Shown here piece by piece: positions 8,717 to 16,970 of a stretch of 64,000 nt of DNA; within the stretch, counting starts at the first letter, position 1; every line of letters starts with the position of its first letter. A program made the translations under genes and the position numbers. Location of the stretch: positions 2,418,001 to 2,482,000 of the forward strand of contig NZ_JACBZM010000001.1 in NCBI RefSeq assembly GCF_013408525.1, given 5' to 3'. The notes under the pieces are model-generated. The model was not told the origin of the DNA, ran no database searches, and saw only the letters and a program-made list of their open reading frames with translations. This DNA is from Nocardioides aromaticivorans (GTDB lineage: Bacteria; Actinomycetota; Actinomycetes; Propionibacteriales; Nocardioidaceae).

Positions 8717-9786
8717 ACACCCTCGTCACGGGCCGCCGCATCGTGACCCTCCTCGTCGTCGCGGCCGTCGCGCTCGGCCTCCTCGCGTGGAACCGCGACA
8801 CCAGCAGTACGACGGTGCACGCGATGTTCTCCAGCGCCGAGGGGCTCAACAAGGGCGACGACGTGAAGGTGCTCGGCGTCCGCGTCGGTGAGATCACCGG
8901 CATCGAGAACAAGCCCGAGGGCGTGCTGGTCACCATGACGGTCGACTCCGGCCAGCCGATCCCGGCCGACGCGCACGCCGCGATCGTGTCGCCGAGCCTG
9001 GTCAGCGGGCGCTTCGTGCAGTTCGAGCCCGTCTACACCGGCGGCGACGAGCTGGAGGACGGCGCCACGATCGCGCTCGATAAGACGGCCGTGCCGGTGA
9101 CCTTCGACGACGTCAAGCAGCAGCTGACCGACCTCGCCACCACCCTCGGCCCCGACAAGGGCAAGCGGAACGGCCCCCTCGCCGACGCCATCACCGCGAT
9201 CGAGAAGGGCCTGCGCGACGGCAACTCGACCGACCTGCGGCAGGCGATCACCGAGCTGCAGGGCGCCGCGACCGCGCTGTCCGACGGCCGCTCCGACCTG
9301 TTCAGCACGATCCGCAACCTCAACACCTTCACGAAGAACCTCGCCCTCAACGACGCCGCCCTGCGCGGCGTCACCACCGAGCTCGACGACGTGAGCGGCG
9401 TGCTGGCGGCCAACCGCAGCAACCTGAGCGGCGCGATCCGCGACCTGGCCGCGGTCCTGCCCGTCGTGGAGAAGTACTTCAGGAAGCACCGTGGCCGGAT
9501 CAGGGAGTCGGTCACCGACCTGAACACGCTCGCGGCCACGCTGGCCGACCGGTCCAACGAGCTGGCGGGCATCCTGCACCTCGCACCGCACGCGATCGTC
9601 GACCTGAGCAACACGATCGAGCACGAGGCCATCACCGGACGCGCGACGCTCAGTGGCCTGGACAGCGCCGCTCAGCTCCTCTGCGGAGCGGTCCTCGGTG
9701 CGGGTGGGACCAGCGAGCAGTGCACGCAGGCCCTCCAGCCGTTGCTCGGCCTGCTCGGACTCGACGACCTGGGGAGCGCGCAGTGA
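8713..9786 (+). CDS. mceD: MceD-type MlaD-domain protein
   Basis: 357 residues. The membrane anchor is at about residues 10-25, followed by an MlaD domain (MFSSAEGLNKGDDVKVLGVRVGEI) and a helical region. The distal part contains DLSNTIEHEAITGRA and a C-terminal stretch with two cysteines. Fourth subunit of the channel by position. It overlaps mceC by ATGA and mceE by GTGA. An upstream in-frame extension exists but falls inside mceC and was not used. Confidence 0.92.
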   Translation: MNTLVTGRRIVTLLVVAAVALGLLAWNRDTSSTTVHAMFSSAEGLNKGDDVKVLGVRVGEITGIENKPEGVLVTMTVDSGQPIPADAHAAIVSPSLVSGRFVQFEPVYTGGDELEDGATIALDKTAVPVTFDDVKQQLTDLATTLGPDKGKRNGPLADAITAIEKGLRDGNSTDLRQAITELQGAATALSDGRSDLFSTIRNLNTFTKNLALNDAALRGVTTELDDVSGVLAANRSNLSGAIRDLAAVLPVVEKYFRKHRGRIRESVTDLNTLAATLADRSNELAGILHLAPHAIVDLSNTIEHEAITGRATLSGLDSAAQLLCGAVLGAGGTSEQCTQALQPLLGLLGLDDLGSAQ

Positions 9787-11063
9787 GCACGAAGGGGATG
9801 CGGGGCCGTCGTACCCGCGGGGCGGTCGGGGCGCTGCTGGTCGGCGCCGCACTGCTCGGCTCGGGCTGCGACATCCAGCCCAACGACAACACGCTGCCCG
9901 GCCAGGTCGCCGTCGGCGACGACGGCTACACCGTCACGGTCCACTTCGACCAGATCGAGAACCTGGTGCCGAACTCGACGGTCCAGAAGGACAACGTCGT
10001 GATCGGCACGGTCGGCGAGATCGACGTCGAGGGCTGGGAGGCGGTCGTCCAGCTGCACCTGCTCGAGGACGTGCCGCTCCCGAGGGACGCCATCTTCTCG
10101 ATCGGACAGAAGACCCTCCTCGGCGCGCAGTACGTCGAGGTGTCGGTGCCCGGCTCGGGCGACGGCCGCTCCGACGTCGGCGCCGACGAGGTCGCGCTCG
10201 CCGCCGCCGACACCGGTGCGACCGGTCCGGTGCTCGGTGAGGGCGACGTGATCGGCGTGGAGCAGACCGGCACCTACCCGGCGACCGAGCAGGTCCTCGG
10301 CGCGGTCGCGCTGCTGCTCAACAACGGCGGCCTCTCCCAGATCAGCACGATCACCGGCGAGCTCTCCACCGCGCTGCGTGACAGGGTCCCGGACACCCGC
10401 GGCCTGATCCGTCACGCCAACGAGCTGCTGGCCGTCCTCGACGCCAACAAGGGCGAGATCGTGTCGGCGCTGGAGTCGCTCAACAGCCTGTCCGCGGGGC
10501 TCCGCAAGGACGAGACGACGATCGCCACGGCGATCGACCGGATCACGCCCGGGCTCGAGGTGCTCGAGACCGAGCGGGCGCGGCTGGTCAAGGCGCTCAC
10601 CCATGCCGGCCGGGCGGGCGACCGCGCGGTCCGTGTCGTCGACGCCAGCGAGAGCGCGCTGCTCGCCAACCTGGACGCGCTCGGGCCGATCCTCAGGAAC
10701 CTCGGCGAGGTCAGCGAGACCCTGCCGGACGCGCTGAAGATCGGCATCACCATGCCCTTCCCCGCCATGACGACCTCGGACGCCGTCCGCGGCGACTACG
10801 CCAACCTGTTCGCCACCCTCGACCTCACCACGACGGCGCTGTCGGGCACCTGGCTGGGCGGCGTCGCACCTGCCCTGCAGGCCGGCGACCCGGTCGAGAA
10901 CCCGCTCGCCGAAGTGCCGGACGGTGCCGCCGCCGAGGGCAGCGACGGGGACCACGGCTCCGACGGTGCGGCTCCGTCCGACAGCGACGAGCCGGCGACC
11001 CCGGCACCGACCGACGAGCCGACGAAGAACGGCTGCCTGCTCTCGATCCTGGGCCTCTGTTAG
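9783..11063 (+). CDS. mceE: MceE-type lipoprotein, MlaD domain
   Basis: 426 residues with a lipoprotein signal: a basic MRGRRTRG stretch, a hydrophobic core and a lipobox ending G-S-G-C with Cys29 as the lipidation site. An MlaD domain and a helical region follow. The C-terminal about 40 residues are acidic and Ser/Pro-rich with a terminal Cys-containing NGCLLSILGLC. In mce operons the fifth subunit is the lipoprotein, so the order here is canonical. The GTG start overlaps the mceD stop; an internal ATG 15 nt downstream is an alternative start. Confidence 0.92.
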   Translation: MSTKGMRGRRTRGAVGALLVGAALLGSGCDIQPNDNTLPGQVAVGDDGYTVTVHFDQIENLVPNSTVQKDNVVIGTVGEIDVEGWEAVVQLHLLEDVPLPRDAIFSIGQKTLLGAQYVEVSVPGSGDGRSDVGADEVALAAADTGATGPVLGEGDVIGVEQTGTYPATEQVLGAVALLLNNGGLSQISTITGELSTALRDRVPDTRGLIRHANELLAVLDANKGEIVSALESLNSLSAGLRKDETTIATAIDRITPGLEVLETERARLVKALTHAGRAGDRAVRVVDASESALLANLDALGPILRNLGEVSETLPDALKIGITMPFPAMTTSDAVRGDYANLFATLDLTTTALSGTWLGGVAPALQAGDPVENPLAEVPDGAAAEGSDGDHGSDGAAPSDSDEPATPAPTDEPTKNGCLLSILGLC

Positions 11064-11071
11064 GAACGCCG

Positions 11072-12421
11072 ATGCTGCTCACACCCCTCATCAAGCGCCA
11101 GCTGCGCATCTTCGCGGTCCTCGCGACGCTCGCCCTCGGCCTCGCGTTCATCCACTACGCCCGGGTCCCCGCGATGCTCGGCGTCGGCGTGTACGACGTC
11201 ACGGTCGACTTCGAGGACGCCAGCGGCCTCTACCCGAAGGCCGCGGTGACCTACCGGGGCGTCAACGTCGGCCAGGTCTCCGACTTCGACGTCACCGACA
11301 GCGGGGCCGTCGCGACCCTGCGCATCGACAACGGCACCGACATCCCCGCCGGCGTCTCCGCCGAGCTGCACAGCACGTCCGCCATCGGTGAGCAGTACGT
11401 CGACCTGGTGGACCCGTCCGGCAAGGACACGGGCAAGGACACGAGCAGTGGCGAGCTCCTCGCCGACGGCGCCGCGATCCCGCGCGAGCGGGCGGTCGGG
11501 ATGCCCCAGATCACGCCCGTGCTCGACTCCCTCAACCGGCTCCTCGAGTCGGTGCCGAAGAAGGAGACGAAGGCCGTCCTGGACCAGGTCGACGAGGGCC
11601 TGGGCGGGTCCGGGCCCGAGCTCAGCGAGCTCGTCGACTCCTCCGGCAGGCTGCTGACCGAGGCGCAGGCGGAGATCGACGCGACCACGTCCCTGATCTC
11701 CGCGCTGGAGCCGGTCCTCGGCACCCAGGCCGACCTCGCGCCGGAGACGCAGGGCTACGCCGACTCCCTCGACAAGGTCACCGCCGCGCTGGCGAAGGGC
11801 GACAGCGCCGACCTGCGCGCCCTGCTGGAGCGGGCGCCCGGCGGGCTCGACGCGGCGACCGCGACGGTCACCGACCTGCAGCCGGTGCTGCCGATGATGC
11901 TCGCCAACCTGACGACCAACGCGCAGGTGCTCAACACCTACCTGCCACACGTCCGGCAGATCCTCGTGGTCTACCCCTCCGAGGTCGCCCGTGCCCTCAC
12001 CGTGCTGCAGCCGCGGGCCGGCCAGGGCGACGTACAGCTCGACCTGCGCGGGGCGCTCAACAACCCGCCGTCGTGCCAGTCGGGCTATCTCGCGCCGACG
12101 CAGCGACGCAGCCCGCGGGTCACGACCACCCGCAAGGTCGACCGGCTCGCGCACTGCGAGGCGCCGGTGGACAGCCCGGTCGGCGTCCGGGGCGCGCGGA
12201 ACGCGCCCTGCCCGCAGTCCAGCGCGCGCGGACCGCTCCCGGCGGCCTGCGGCCTGACCTTCCGCGGCGGGGTGTGGCCCGCCTCCAGCGGCACGGTCGC
12301 CTACGACCTGGCGGTCGGGCGCGGCGACGACACCGCCGCCAAGGACGTGACGACAGGCAGGTCGGCGAAGGCCGACGACCTCTGGAAGATCCTCGTGCTC
12401 GCACCCCTGGAGGCGAACTGA
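11072..12421 (+). CDS. mceF: MceF-type MlaD-domain protein
   Basis: 449 residues; the last of the six Mce proteins. N-terminal anchor at about residues 8-28, then an MlaD domain (VDFEDASGLYPKAAVTYRGVNVGQV), a helical region and a long C-terminal extension. The extension has paired cysteines (PSCQSGY, AHCEAP, APCPQ, AACGL) that could form disulfides outside the membrane. It starts 8 bp after mceE and ends 1 bp before the first Mce-associated gene. Its normal length suggests a functional system. Confidence 0.92.
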   Translation: MLLTPLIKRQLRIFAVLATLALGLAFIHYARVPAMLGVGVYDVTVDFEDASGLYPKAAVTYRGVNVGQVSDFDVTDSGAVATLRIDNGTDIPAGVSAELHSTSAIGEQYVDLVDPSGKDTGKDTSSGELLADGAAIPRERAVGMPQITPVLDSLNRLLESVPKKETKAVLDQVDEGLGGSGPELSELVDSSGRLLTEAQAEIDATTSLISALEPVLGTQADLAPETQGYADSLDKVTAALAKGDSADLRALLERAPGGLDAATATVTDLQPVLPMMLANLTTNAQVLNTYLPHVRQILVVYPSEVARALTVLQPRAGQGDVQLDLRGALNNPPSCQSGYLAPTQRRSPRVTTTRKVDRLAHCEAPVDSPVGVRGARNAPCPQSSARGPLPAACGLTFRGGVWPASSGTVAYDLAVGRGDDTAAKDVTTGRSAKADDLWKILVLAPLEAN

Positions 12422-12422
12422 C

Positions 12423-12941
12423 ATGACCAGCCTGACCCGCGAGCGCCGCAGGATCGCGCTCCCCTCGATCAGTCGCGGCCTGGTGGCGACGACGCTCCTG
12501 GTGCTGGCGCTGCTGGCCCTCGCCGGCTGGCGTGGCCTGGCCTGGCAGGACGCCCGCGACCGGATCGCCGACGAGAACGCCGCGGCGGCGGCCGCCAGCG
12601 CCGAGGTCGAGGGCCTGATCGACATCAGCGGCGCCACCTCCGACGCCGACATGGCGAAGCTGCTCGACGGCGCCACCGCCGACTTCCGCTCCGAGCTCGA
12701 GGCCCAGGCGGACCGCCTGCAGAAGGCGCTCGCCGCCAACAAGGTCAAGGCCACCGGCGAGGCGGTCTCCACCGGCGTCGTGAAGCTGGACGGCGACAGG
12801 GCGACCGTGATCGTCGCAGCCACCGGCACCGTGCAGAACAAGAGCACCAAGGCCGCCGAGCCGCGCAACTACCGGCTGAAGATCGACCTGGTCAGGAGCG
12901 ACGGCGACTGGCTCGTCTCGGGACTGGAGTTCGTGGCATGA
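12423..12941 (+). CDS. Mce-associated membrane protein (Mas-type)
   Basis: 172 residues. A basic N-terminus, one transmembrane helix (about residues 18-37) and an extracytoplasmic SnoaL/NTF2-like domain with the usual DRATVIVAATGTVQNKS and DGDWLVSGLEFV ending. Proteins of this kind follow mceF in most actinobacterial mce operons and are thought to stabilise or assist the transporter. The start is 1 bp after the mceF stop; the stop overlaps the next gene by ATGA. Confidence 0.85.
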   Translation: MTSLTRERRRIALPSISRGLVATTLLVLALLALAGWRGLAWQDARDRIADENAAAAAASAEVEGLIDISGATSDADMAKLLDGATADFRSELEAQADRLQKALAANKVKATGEAVSTGVVKLDGDRATVIVAATGTVQNKSTKAAEPRNYRLKIDLVRSDGDWLVSGLEFVA

Positions 12942-13534
12942 CCACCCTGACGAACCTGACGAACCCGACGAACGTGACGAAGGAGAGCGCCGTGGGCGAC
13001 GGGACCACCGCGGACGGCGCGGTGCAGGACGGAGGGCCGGCCGGGAGGACGGCGACCAGCGCGGGTCGGGGGGCCCGCCTGGTCGCCGTGGGAGCCGTCC
13101 TGCTCGCCGCGGCCGCGGCCCTCCTCCTGGGCGTCCAGGCCCACCGGGCCGCCGCCGAGGCGGACGCCCGCACGGACGCCCTCGCCGCGGCCCGGGAGCG
13201 GGTGCCCGAGCTGCTCGGCTACGACAGCGCCACGCTCGACGAGGACCTCGCCGACGCGCTCGCCCAGACGACGGGAAAGTTCACCTCCGACTACGGCGCG
13301 ATCCTCGACGACGTCGTGAAGCCGCAGGCGAAGGCGCGCCGGATCAGCACGGTGGCGCGGGTGAGCGCGGCCGGCGTGGTCCGCGGCGACGCCGACCGGG
13401 TCGTCGTACTCCTGTTCCTGACGCAGACCACGACCAGCGGCGGCGACGGCGAGACCGTCGCCGGCAGCCGGGTCGAGGTGACCATGGAGCGGGCCGGGGA
13501 CGACTGGAAGATCGCCGGCCTCCGCCCGGTGTGA
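12938..13534 (+). CDS. Second Mce-associated membrane protein
   Basis: 198 residues with the same plan as the previous gene: one membrane helix (about residues 48-66), a helical stalk and an NTF2-like domain ending DDWKIAGLRPV. The N-terminus is odd: a run of L-T-N/P-T-N residues encoded by near-perfect repeats of a 9-nt unit (ctgacgaac and variants). A GTG about 18 codons downstream could be the true start. It is the last gene of the mce operon and is followed at once by a triplicated 31-bp repeat. Confidence 0.82.
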   Translation: MTTLTNLTNPTNVTKESAVGDGTTADGAVQDGGPAGRTATSAGRGARLVAVGAVLLAAAAALLLGVQAHRAAAEADARTDALAAARERVPELLGYDSATLDEDLADALAQTTGKFTSDYGAILDDVVKPQAKARRISTVARVSAAGVVRGDADRVVVLLFLTQTTTSGGDGETVAGSRVEVTMERAGDDWKIAGLRPV

Positions 13535-13636
13535 CCCGGTCGTCGAGGAGGTCGCGCAGCGACTGCCCGGTCGTCGAGGAGGTCGCGCAGCGACTGCCCG
13601 GTCGTCGAGGAGGTCGCGCAGCGACTGTCACGAGAC
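13535..13636. repeat. Three tandem 31-bp units of REP-like family A plus terminal tail
   Basis: The unit starting CCCGGTCGTCGAGGAGGTCG is repeated exactly at 13535, 13566 and 13597, and the last unit continues into TCACGAGAC. Related single copies with the same arms (GTCGAGGAG...CACGAGAC around a short central hairpin) occur at 27003-27040, 55475-55512 and, reversed, 59966-60004. This array sits directly after the mce operon stop and could act as a 3' structure. It carries no ORF. Confidence 0.85.
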
Positions 13637-13700
13637 GCCTAGCTCCGGTGCACCCGCTGTGCCCATCACCCCGCCACACCACCCGGTCCGTGCGCCGGCC

Positions 13701-14291
13701 TCAGTCCGGCAGGTTGAACTCCACCTGCGCGAGCAGCGGGTCGCGCAGGCCGGTGGCGTCGTGCTCCCACCACACGTCGCGATAGACCACCCGCCCGGTC
13801 ATCCACGGCTCGTGCCCCGGCAGAGCGACGACCTGGAAGGCCGGGCGGGGGATCCGCGGTGAGGGCGCCTCGATGCCGTACGACGACGCGGGCTGCCACC
13901 CGTGCCGGGCGTAGTAGCCGGGGTCGCCCTCGAGGACGACGACCGGTGCGCCGAGCCGCGCGGCCTCCTCGACCGCGGCCGCGAGCAGGGCCGCGCCGAT
14001 GCCGGTGCGCTGGCGGTCCGGGGCGACGCTGAGCGGACTGAGCACCAGGATGTCGAGCAGCTCGGAGCGGGCGTCGAGCCAGCCGTGGCTGAGCCCGACG
14101 TGCCCCACGACCTCGTCGCCGTCGACGGCGACCAGCTGCGCCCGGTCGAGCCCGCGCGCCACGACGTCGGCCCACAGGTCGACGATCGCGCTGCCCTCGT
14201 CCCCGAACGCCGCCGCGATGACGGCAGCCGCCCCGCCTCGGTCCGCCTCGGTCAGGGGTCGCACGGCTGCGGTGCTGGTCGCTGCGCTCAT
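13701..14291 (-). CDS. GNAT-family N-acetyltransferase
   Basis: 196 residues. The acetyl-CoA binding motif A is visible (LSVAPDRQRTGIGAALLAAAVEEA), followed by the GDPGYYARHGW motif typical of the YhbS-like GNAT subfamily. It probably acetylates an amine on a small molecule or protein N-terminus; the substrate is unknown. The ATG start at 14291 is clear. It is transcribed toward the mce operon end, with a repeat array on each side (13535-13636 downstream, 14331-14600 upstream), and has no obvious operon partner. Confidence 0.85.
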   Translation of the reverse strand: MSAATSTAAVRPLTEADRGGAAAVIAAAFGDEGSAIVDLWADVVARGLDRAQLVAVDGDEVVGHVGLSHGWLDARSELLDILVLSPLSVAPDRQRTGIGAALLAAAVEEAARLGAPVVVLEGDPGYYARHGWQPASSYGIEAPSPRIPRPAFQVVALPGHEPWMTGRVVYRDVWWEHDATGLRDPLLAQVEFNLPD

Positions 14292-14330
14292 GGGCCCAGC
14301 ATGCCGGACCGTGGGAGTCGTCGCCCCCGC

Positions 14331-14600
14331 GTTGCGTCATGCGTTTCGGTCGTCGGGACGGCCGTTTCGTATGACGTCGACGGCGGGGCGACCTCGGCGC
14401 CTGTGTTGCGTCATGCGTTTCGGTCGTCGGGACGGCCGGTTCGTATGACGTCGACGGTGGGGCGACCTCGGCGCCTGTGTTGCGTCATGCGTTTCGGTCG
14501 TCGGGACGGCCGGTTCGTATGACGTCCCCGGTGGGGCGACCTCGGCGCCTGTGTTGCGTCATGCGTTCCGGTCGCTCGGGCGGCCGCTTCGTATGACGCA
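14331..14600. repeat. Tandem array of 74-bp palindromic element (3.6 copies, family B)
   Basis: Copies begin with GTTGCGTCAT at 14331, 14405, 14479 and 14553, an exact 74-bp period. The last copy is cut at 14600 and ends ATGACGCAAC, the reverse complement of the start. Inside each unit CGTCATGCG... pairs with ...CGTATGACG around a GC-rich centre, so each unit can fold. Single copies of the same palindrome occur at 26864-26906, 26935-26984 and 43968-44009. The array fills most of the 349-bp gap between the kinase stop and the GNAT start; nothing else is recognised there. Confidence 0.88.
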
Positions 14601-14640
14601 ACCCCGACGCGAGCCCCCGGACCGCGCCGCAGGAGACAGC

Positions 14641-15567
14641 TCAGCGCGAAGCGGCGAGCTCCTGGACCGCCGCGAGGTCGTAGGACCCCGCATCCGTGCC
14701 GAGTCCCTGCGCGACCTGGGCCGCGGTCGCGCACCCGAGCCGGGCCGCCTCGGCCGGAGCCAGCCCGAGCGAGAGCCCCCGCAGGAAGCCGGCGGAGAAG
14801 GCGTCGCCGCAGCCGGTGGTGTCGACGACCTCGATCGGGAAGGCCGGCACCTCCACGACCCCCGAGGCCGTGGCGACGAGCGCGCCCTTCGCGCCCTGGG
14901 TGACCGCGACGCAGCCGACCCCGCGCTCGAGCAGGGCCTGCGCGCCCTCGGCGAGCGTGGCTGCGCCGGTGAAGCCCAGCACCTGCTCGTCGTTGGGCAG
15001 CAGGAAGTCGGTGTGGGGGAGGGCGTCTGCGATCCAGGCGAGCATGTCCGCGTCCCCCGGCGCGAGTACGTCGACCGAGGTGGTCACGCCCGCGGCGCGG
15101 GCCCTGCCGAGGAGCTGCCCGGCGGCCTCGCCGCCGAGGAACTCGGGGCCGCCGAGGTGGAGGTGGGTCACGCCGTCGAGCAGGTCCGCGGGCAGGTCGT
15201 CGAGCGTGAACGCGCCGTTGGCCCCGATGCAGTGCCACGCCGGGCGGTCGCCGTTCGGGCGCACGGGGAGCACGGACGCGGACGTCTGCGCCTCGGCCTT
15301 GCGCACCAGCCCGTCGACCTCGACGCCCTCGCGGGCGAGCAGTGCGAGCAGGGTGTCGCCGACGGGGTCGGTGCCGACGGCGCCGTACGACCGCACCTCG
15401 GCGCCGAGCCGCGCGAGCACCACCGCCGTGCCGCCGGCCGTCCCGGCGGGCGACATCCGGATGGTCTCGACGAGCTGGCCCTCCGAGCCGTCCGGGATCG
15501 ACTCGATGCCGAGGACGTGCGTGTCGAGGACGTGCACGCCGACGGCGGCGACGGTCATGGTGGTCAC
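14641..15567 (-). CDS. PfkB-family carbohydrate kinase
   Basis: 308 residues. The N-terminal GTAGGTAVVLARLGA and C-terminal DTTGCGDAFSAGFLRGL signatures identify a ribokinase-fold sugar kinase; the Asp in GCGDAF is the expected catalytic base. It should phosphorylate a sugar or nucleoside-like alcohol with ATP. The GTG start is chosen because it overlaps the aldolase stop (GTGA). Together with the aldolase and TetR it forms a three-gene operon, which suggests phosphorylation followed by retro-aldol cleavage. The sugar is not known. Confidence 0.88.
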   Translation of the reverse strand: MTTMTVAAVGVHVLDTHVLGIESIPDGSEGQLVETIRMSPAGTAGGTAVVLARLGAEVRSYGAVGTDPVGDTLLALLAREGVEVDGLVRKAEAQTSASVLPVRPNGDRPAWHCIGANGAFTLDDLPADLLDGVTHLHLGGPEFLGGEAAGQLLGRARAAGVTTSVDVLAPGDADMLAWIADALPHTDFLLPNDEQVLGFTGAATLAEGAQALLERGVGCVAVTQGAKGALVATASGVVEVPAFPIEVVDTTGCGDAFSAGFLRGLSLGLAPAEAARLGCATAAQVAQGLGTDAGSYDLAAVQELAASR

Positions 15568-16229
15568 TGGGGGTTCTCCTTGGTGGTGCCGTAGTCGCGC
15601 TCGATGGCGACCCGGATGACGTCGGCCTGCTGCTCGGCGGTGAGCACGCGCGGCGTGCCGAGCGCCGAGGCGCGGTGGTGGAGCTGGCAGAGCCACTCGA
15701 GCAGCACGGCGTTCTCGACCGCCTTCTCGAGGGTCGCGCCCACGGCGACCGAGCCGTGGTTGGCCATCAGCGCGGCGCTGCGGCCCTCGAGCGCGGTGCG
15801 GACCGAGGCGGCCAGTGCGTCCGTCCCGAAGGTCGCGTACGACGCCACGCGGACCTCGCCGCCCAGCGCGAGCTGCTGGTAGTGCAGCACCGGGAGCTCG
15901 TCGAGGACGCAGGCCACCGCGGTGGCGAAGGGCGCGTGCGTGTGGACGACCGCGGCGACGTGGGGGCTGTCGTCGTACACGCCGAGGTGGAGGGCGAGCT
16001 CGGAGGTGGGCGCCAGCCGGCCCTCGACGACGGCGCCGGAGCGCGAGACCACGGTGACGTCGTCGGTGGTGCAGGCGCCGAGCACGACGCCGGTGCCGGT
16101 CACGGCGACCAGGTCGCCCGCGCGGGCGCTGACGTTGCCGGCGGTGCCGACGAGGAGGCCGGCCTCGGCGAGCTGCCGGGCCGCCGCGGCGACACCGGCC
16201 CGGAGGTCCCCGGCCCGGGGGAGGCTCAC
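15564..16229 (-). CDS. Class II aldolase/adducin-family protein
   Basis: 221 residues. The fold of L-fuculose-1-phosphate/L-ribulose-5-phosphate aldolases and epimerases is evident: NVSAR near the N-terminus, a zinc-binding HTHAPFA motif, and ANHGSVAVG carrying a third ligand region. It should cleave or epimerise a phosphorylated sugar using a divalent metal. The GTG start overlaps the tetR stop and its own stop overlaps the kinase start, so the three genes are translationally coupled. A longer upstream reading frame exists but lies within tetR. Confidence 0.87.
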   Translation of the reverse strand: MSLPRAGDLRAGVAAAARQLAEAGLLVGTAGNVSARAGDLVAVTGTGVVLGACTTDDVTVVSRSGAVVEGRLAPTSELALHLGVYDDSPHVAAVVHTHAPFATAVACVLDELPVLHYQQLALGGEVRVASYATFGTDALAASVRTALEGRSAALMANHGSVAVGATLEKAVENAVLLEWLCQLHHRASALGTPRVLTAEQQADVIRVAIERDYGTTKENPQ

Positions 16230-16900
16230 CGGGCGGTGACCTTCTGGAGGTAGCCCGCGACCAGGTCGATGGCCTCGTCGATGAGGAACTCGTCGCCGTG
16301 CGGGTCGCGCTCGAAGGCCAGCTGGAAGGCGCGGTCGCCGAGCTCGACGGCGAGCTCGCCGATCGCGGTCAGCTCGGCGTCGGAGTAGCTGCCCTGGTCG
16401 ATCAGGCCGAGGTCGGCGGCGTAGGCGAGCAGGTTCTCGGTGATGCGCTTGTTGTGGTGGCGGCCGTAGTCGTAGACCGCGGTGTTGGTGCGCCCCCGCA
16501 TCCAGATCTGCATGAAGGCCGGGCGGCGGTGGTAGACCTTCACGAACGCCCGCATGGACGTCTCGACGAGGCCGGCCATCGTGAGCTCGCCGGCGGCGGC
16601 GAGGTCCTCGGCCACCTGCTCGTCCATCTCGGCCATGTCCCGCTCGCACAGGGCGAGGAGCACGGCCTCCTTGTCGGCGAAGTACTGGTAGAGCGAGGCC
16701 ACCGGGAGGCCGGCGGTCTCCGCGATGGAGCGCGTGGTGAGTCCCTCGACGCCGTCGGCGACGACCAGCTGGGCGGCCGCGTCGAGGATCCGCTCGACCC
16801 GTTCGCGCGAGCGCGCCTGGGTGGGCAGCCGGCGACGGGTGGGCCCGACAGCACCCGGCACCGGGTCGGTCGTTGATCCCTCGACGCTGGCGGAAGTCAT
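16226..16900 (-). CDS. TetR-family regulator of the aldolase-kinase operon
   Basis: 224 residues with a textbook TetR DNA-binding domain (RERVERILDAAAQLV, TTRSIAETAGLPVASLYQYFADKEAVL, about residues 28-78) and a helical ligand domain. The ATG is preceded on its own strand by TACACT with a 6-nt gap, so the mRNA may be leaderless. It is the first gene of the tetR-aldolase-kinase operon and is divergent from the amine oxidase gene, so it probably controls both directions from the shared 70-bp region. Confidence 0.9.
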   Translation of the reverse strand: MTSASVEGSTTDPVPGAVGPTRRRLPTQARSRERVERILDAAAQLVVADGVEGLTTRSIAETAGLPVASLYQYFADKEAVLLALCERDMAEMDEQVAEDLAAAGELTMAGLVETSMRAFVKVYHRRPAFMQIWMRGRTNTAVYDYGRHHNKRITENLLAYAADLGLIDQGSYSDAELTAIGELAVELGDRAFQLAFERDPHGDEFLIDEAIDLVAGYLQKVTAR

Positions 16901-16925
16901 GGCCGCAGTGTAGCCTCCCAAACCA

Positions 16926-16947
16926 GAAACTGACACAGATTCACGTT
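16926..16947. promoter_or_regulatory. Divergent promoter/operator between tetR and amine oxidase
   Basis: The 70-bp gap holds an AAACTGA...TCACGTTT pseudo-palindrome of about 22 bp, a plausible TetR operator. The tetR -10 (TACACT, minus strand, 16907-16912) lies beside it. Confidence 0.4.
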
Positions 16948-16970
16948 TGTCGCCGGCGAAAGGTGTTCCC

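Noticed and set aside
14331..14600. CRISPR array
   Set aside because: The period is 74 bp with near-identical units and no variable spacers, and no cas genes are present. It is a tandem palindrome array.
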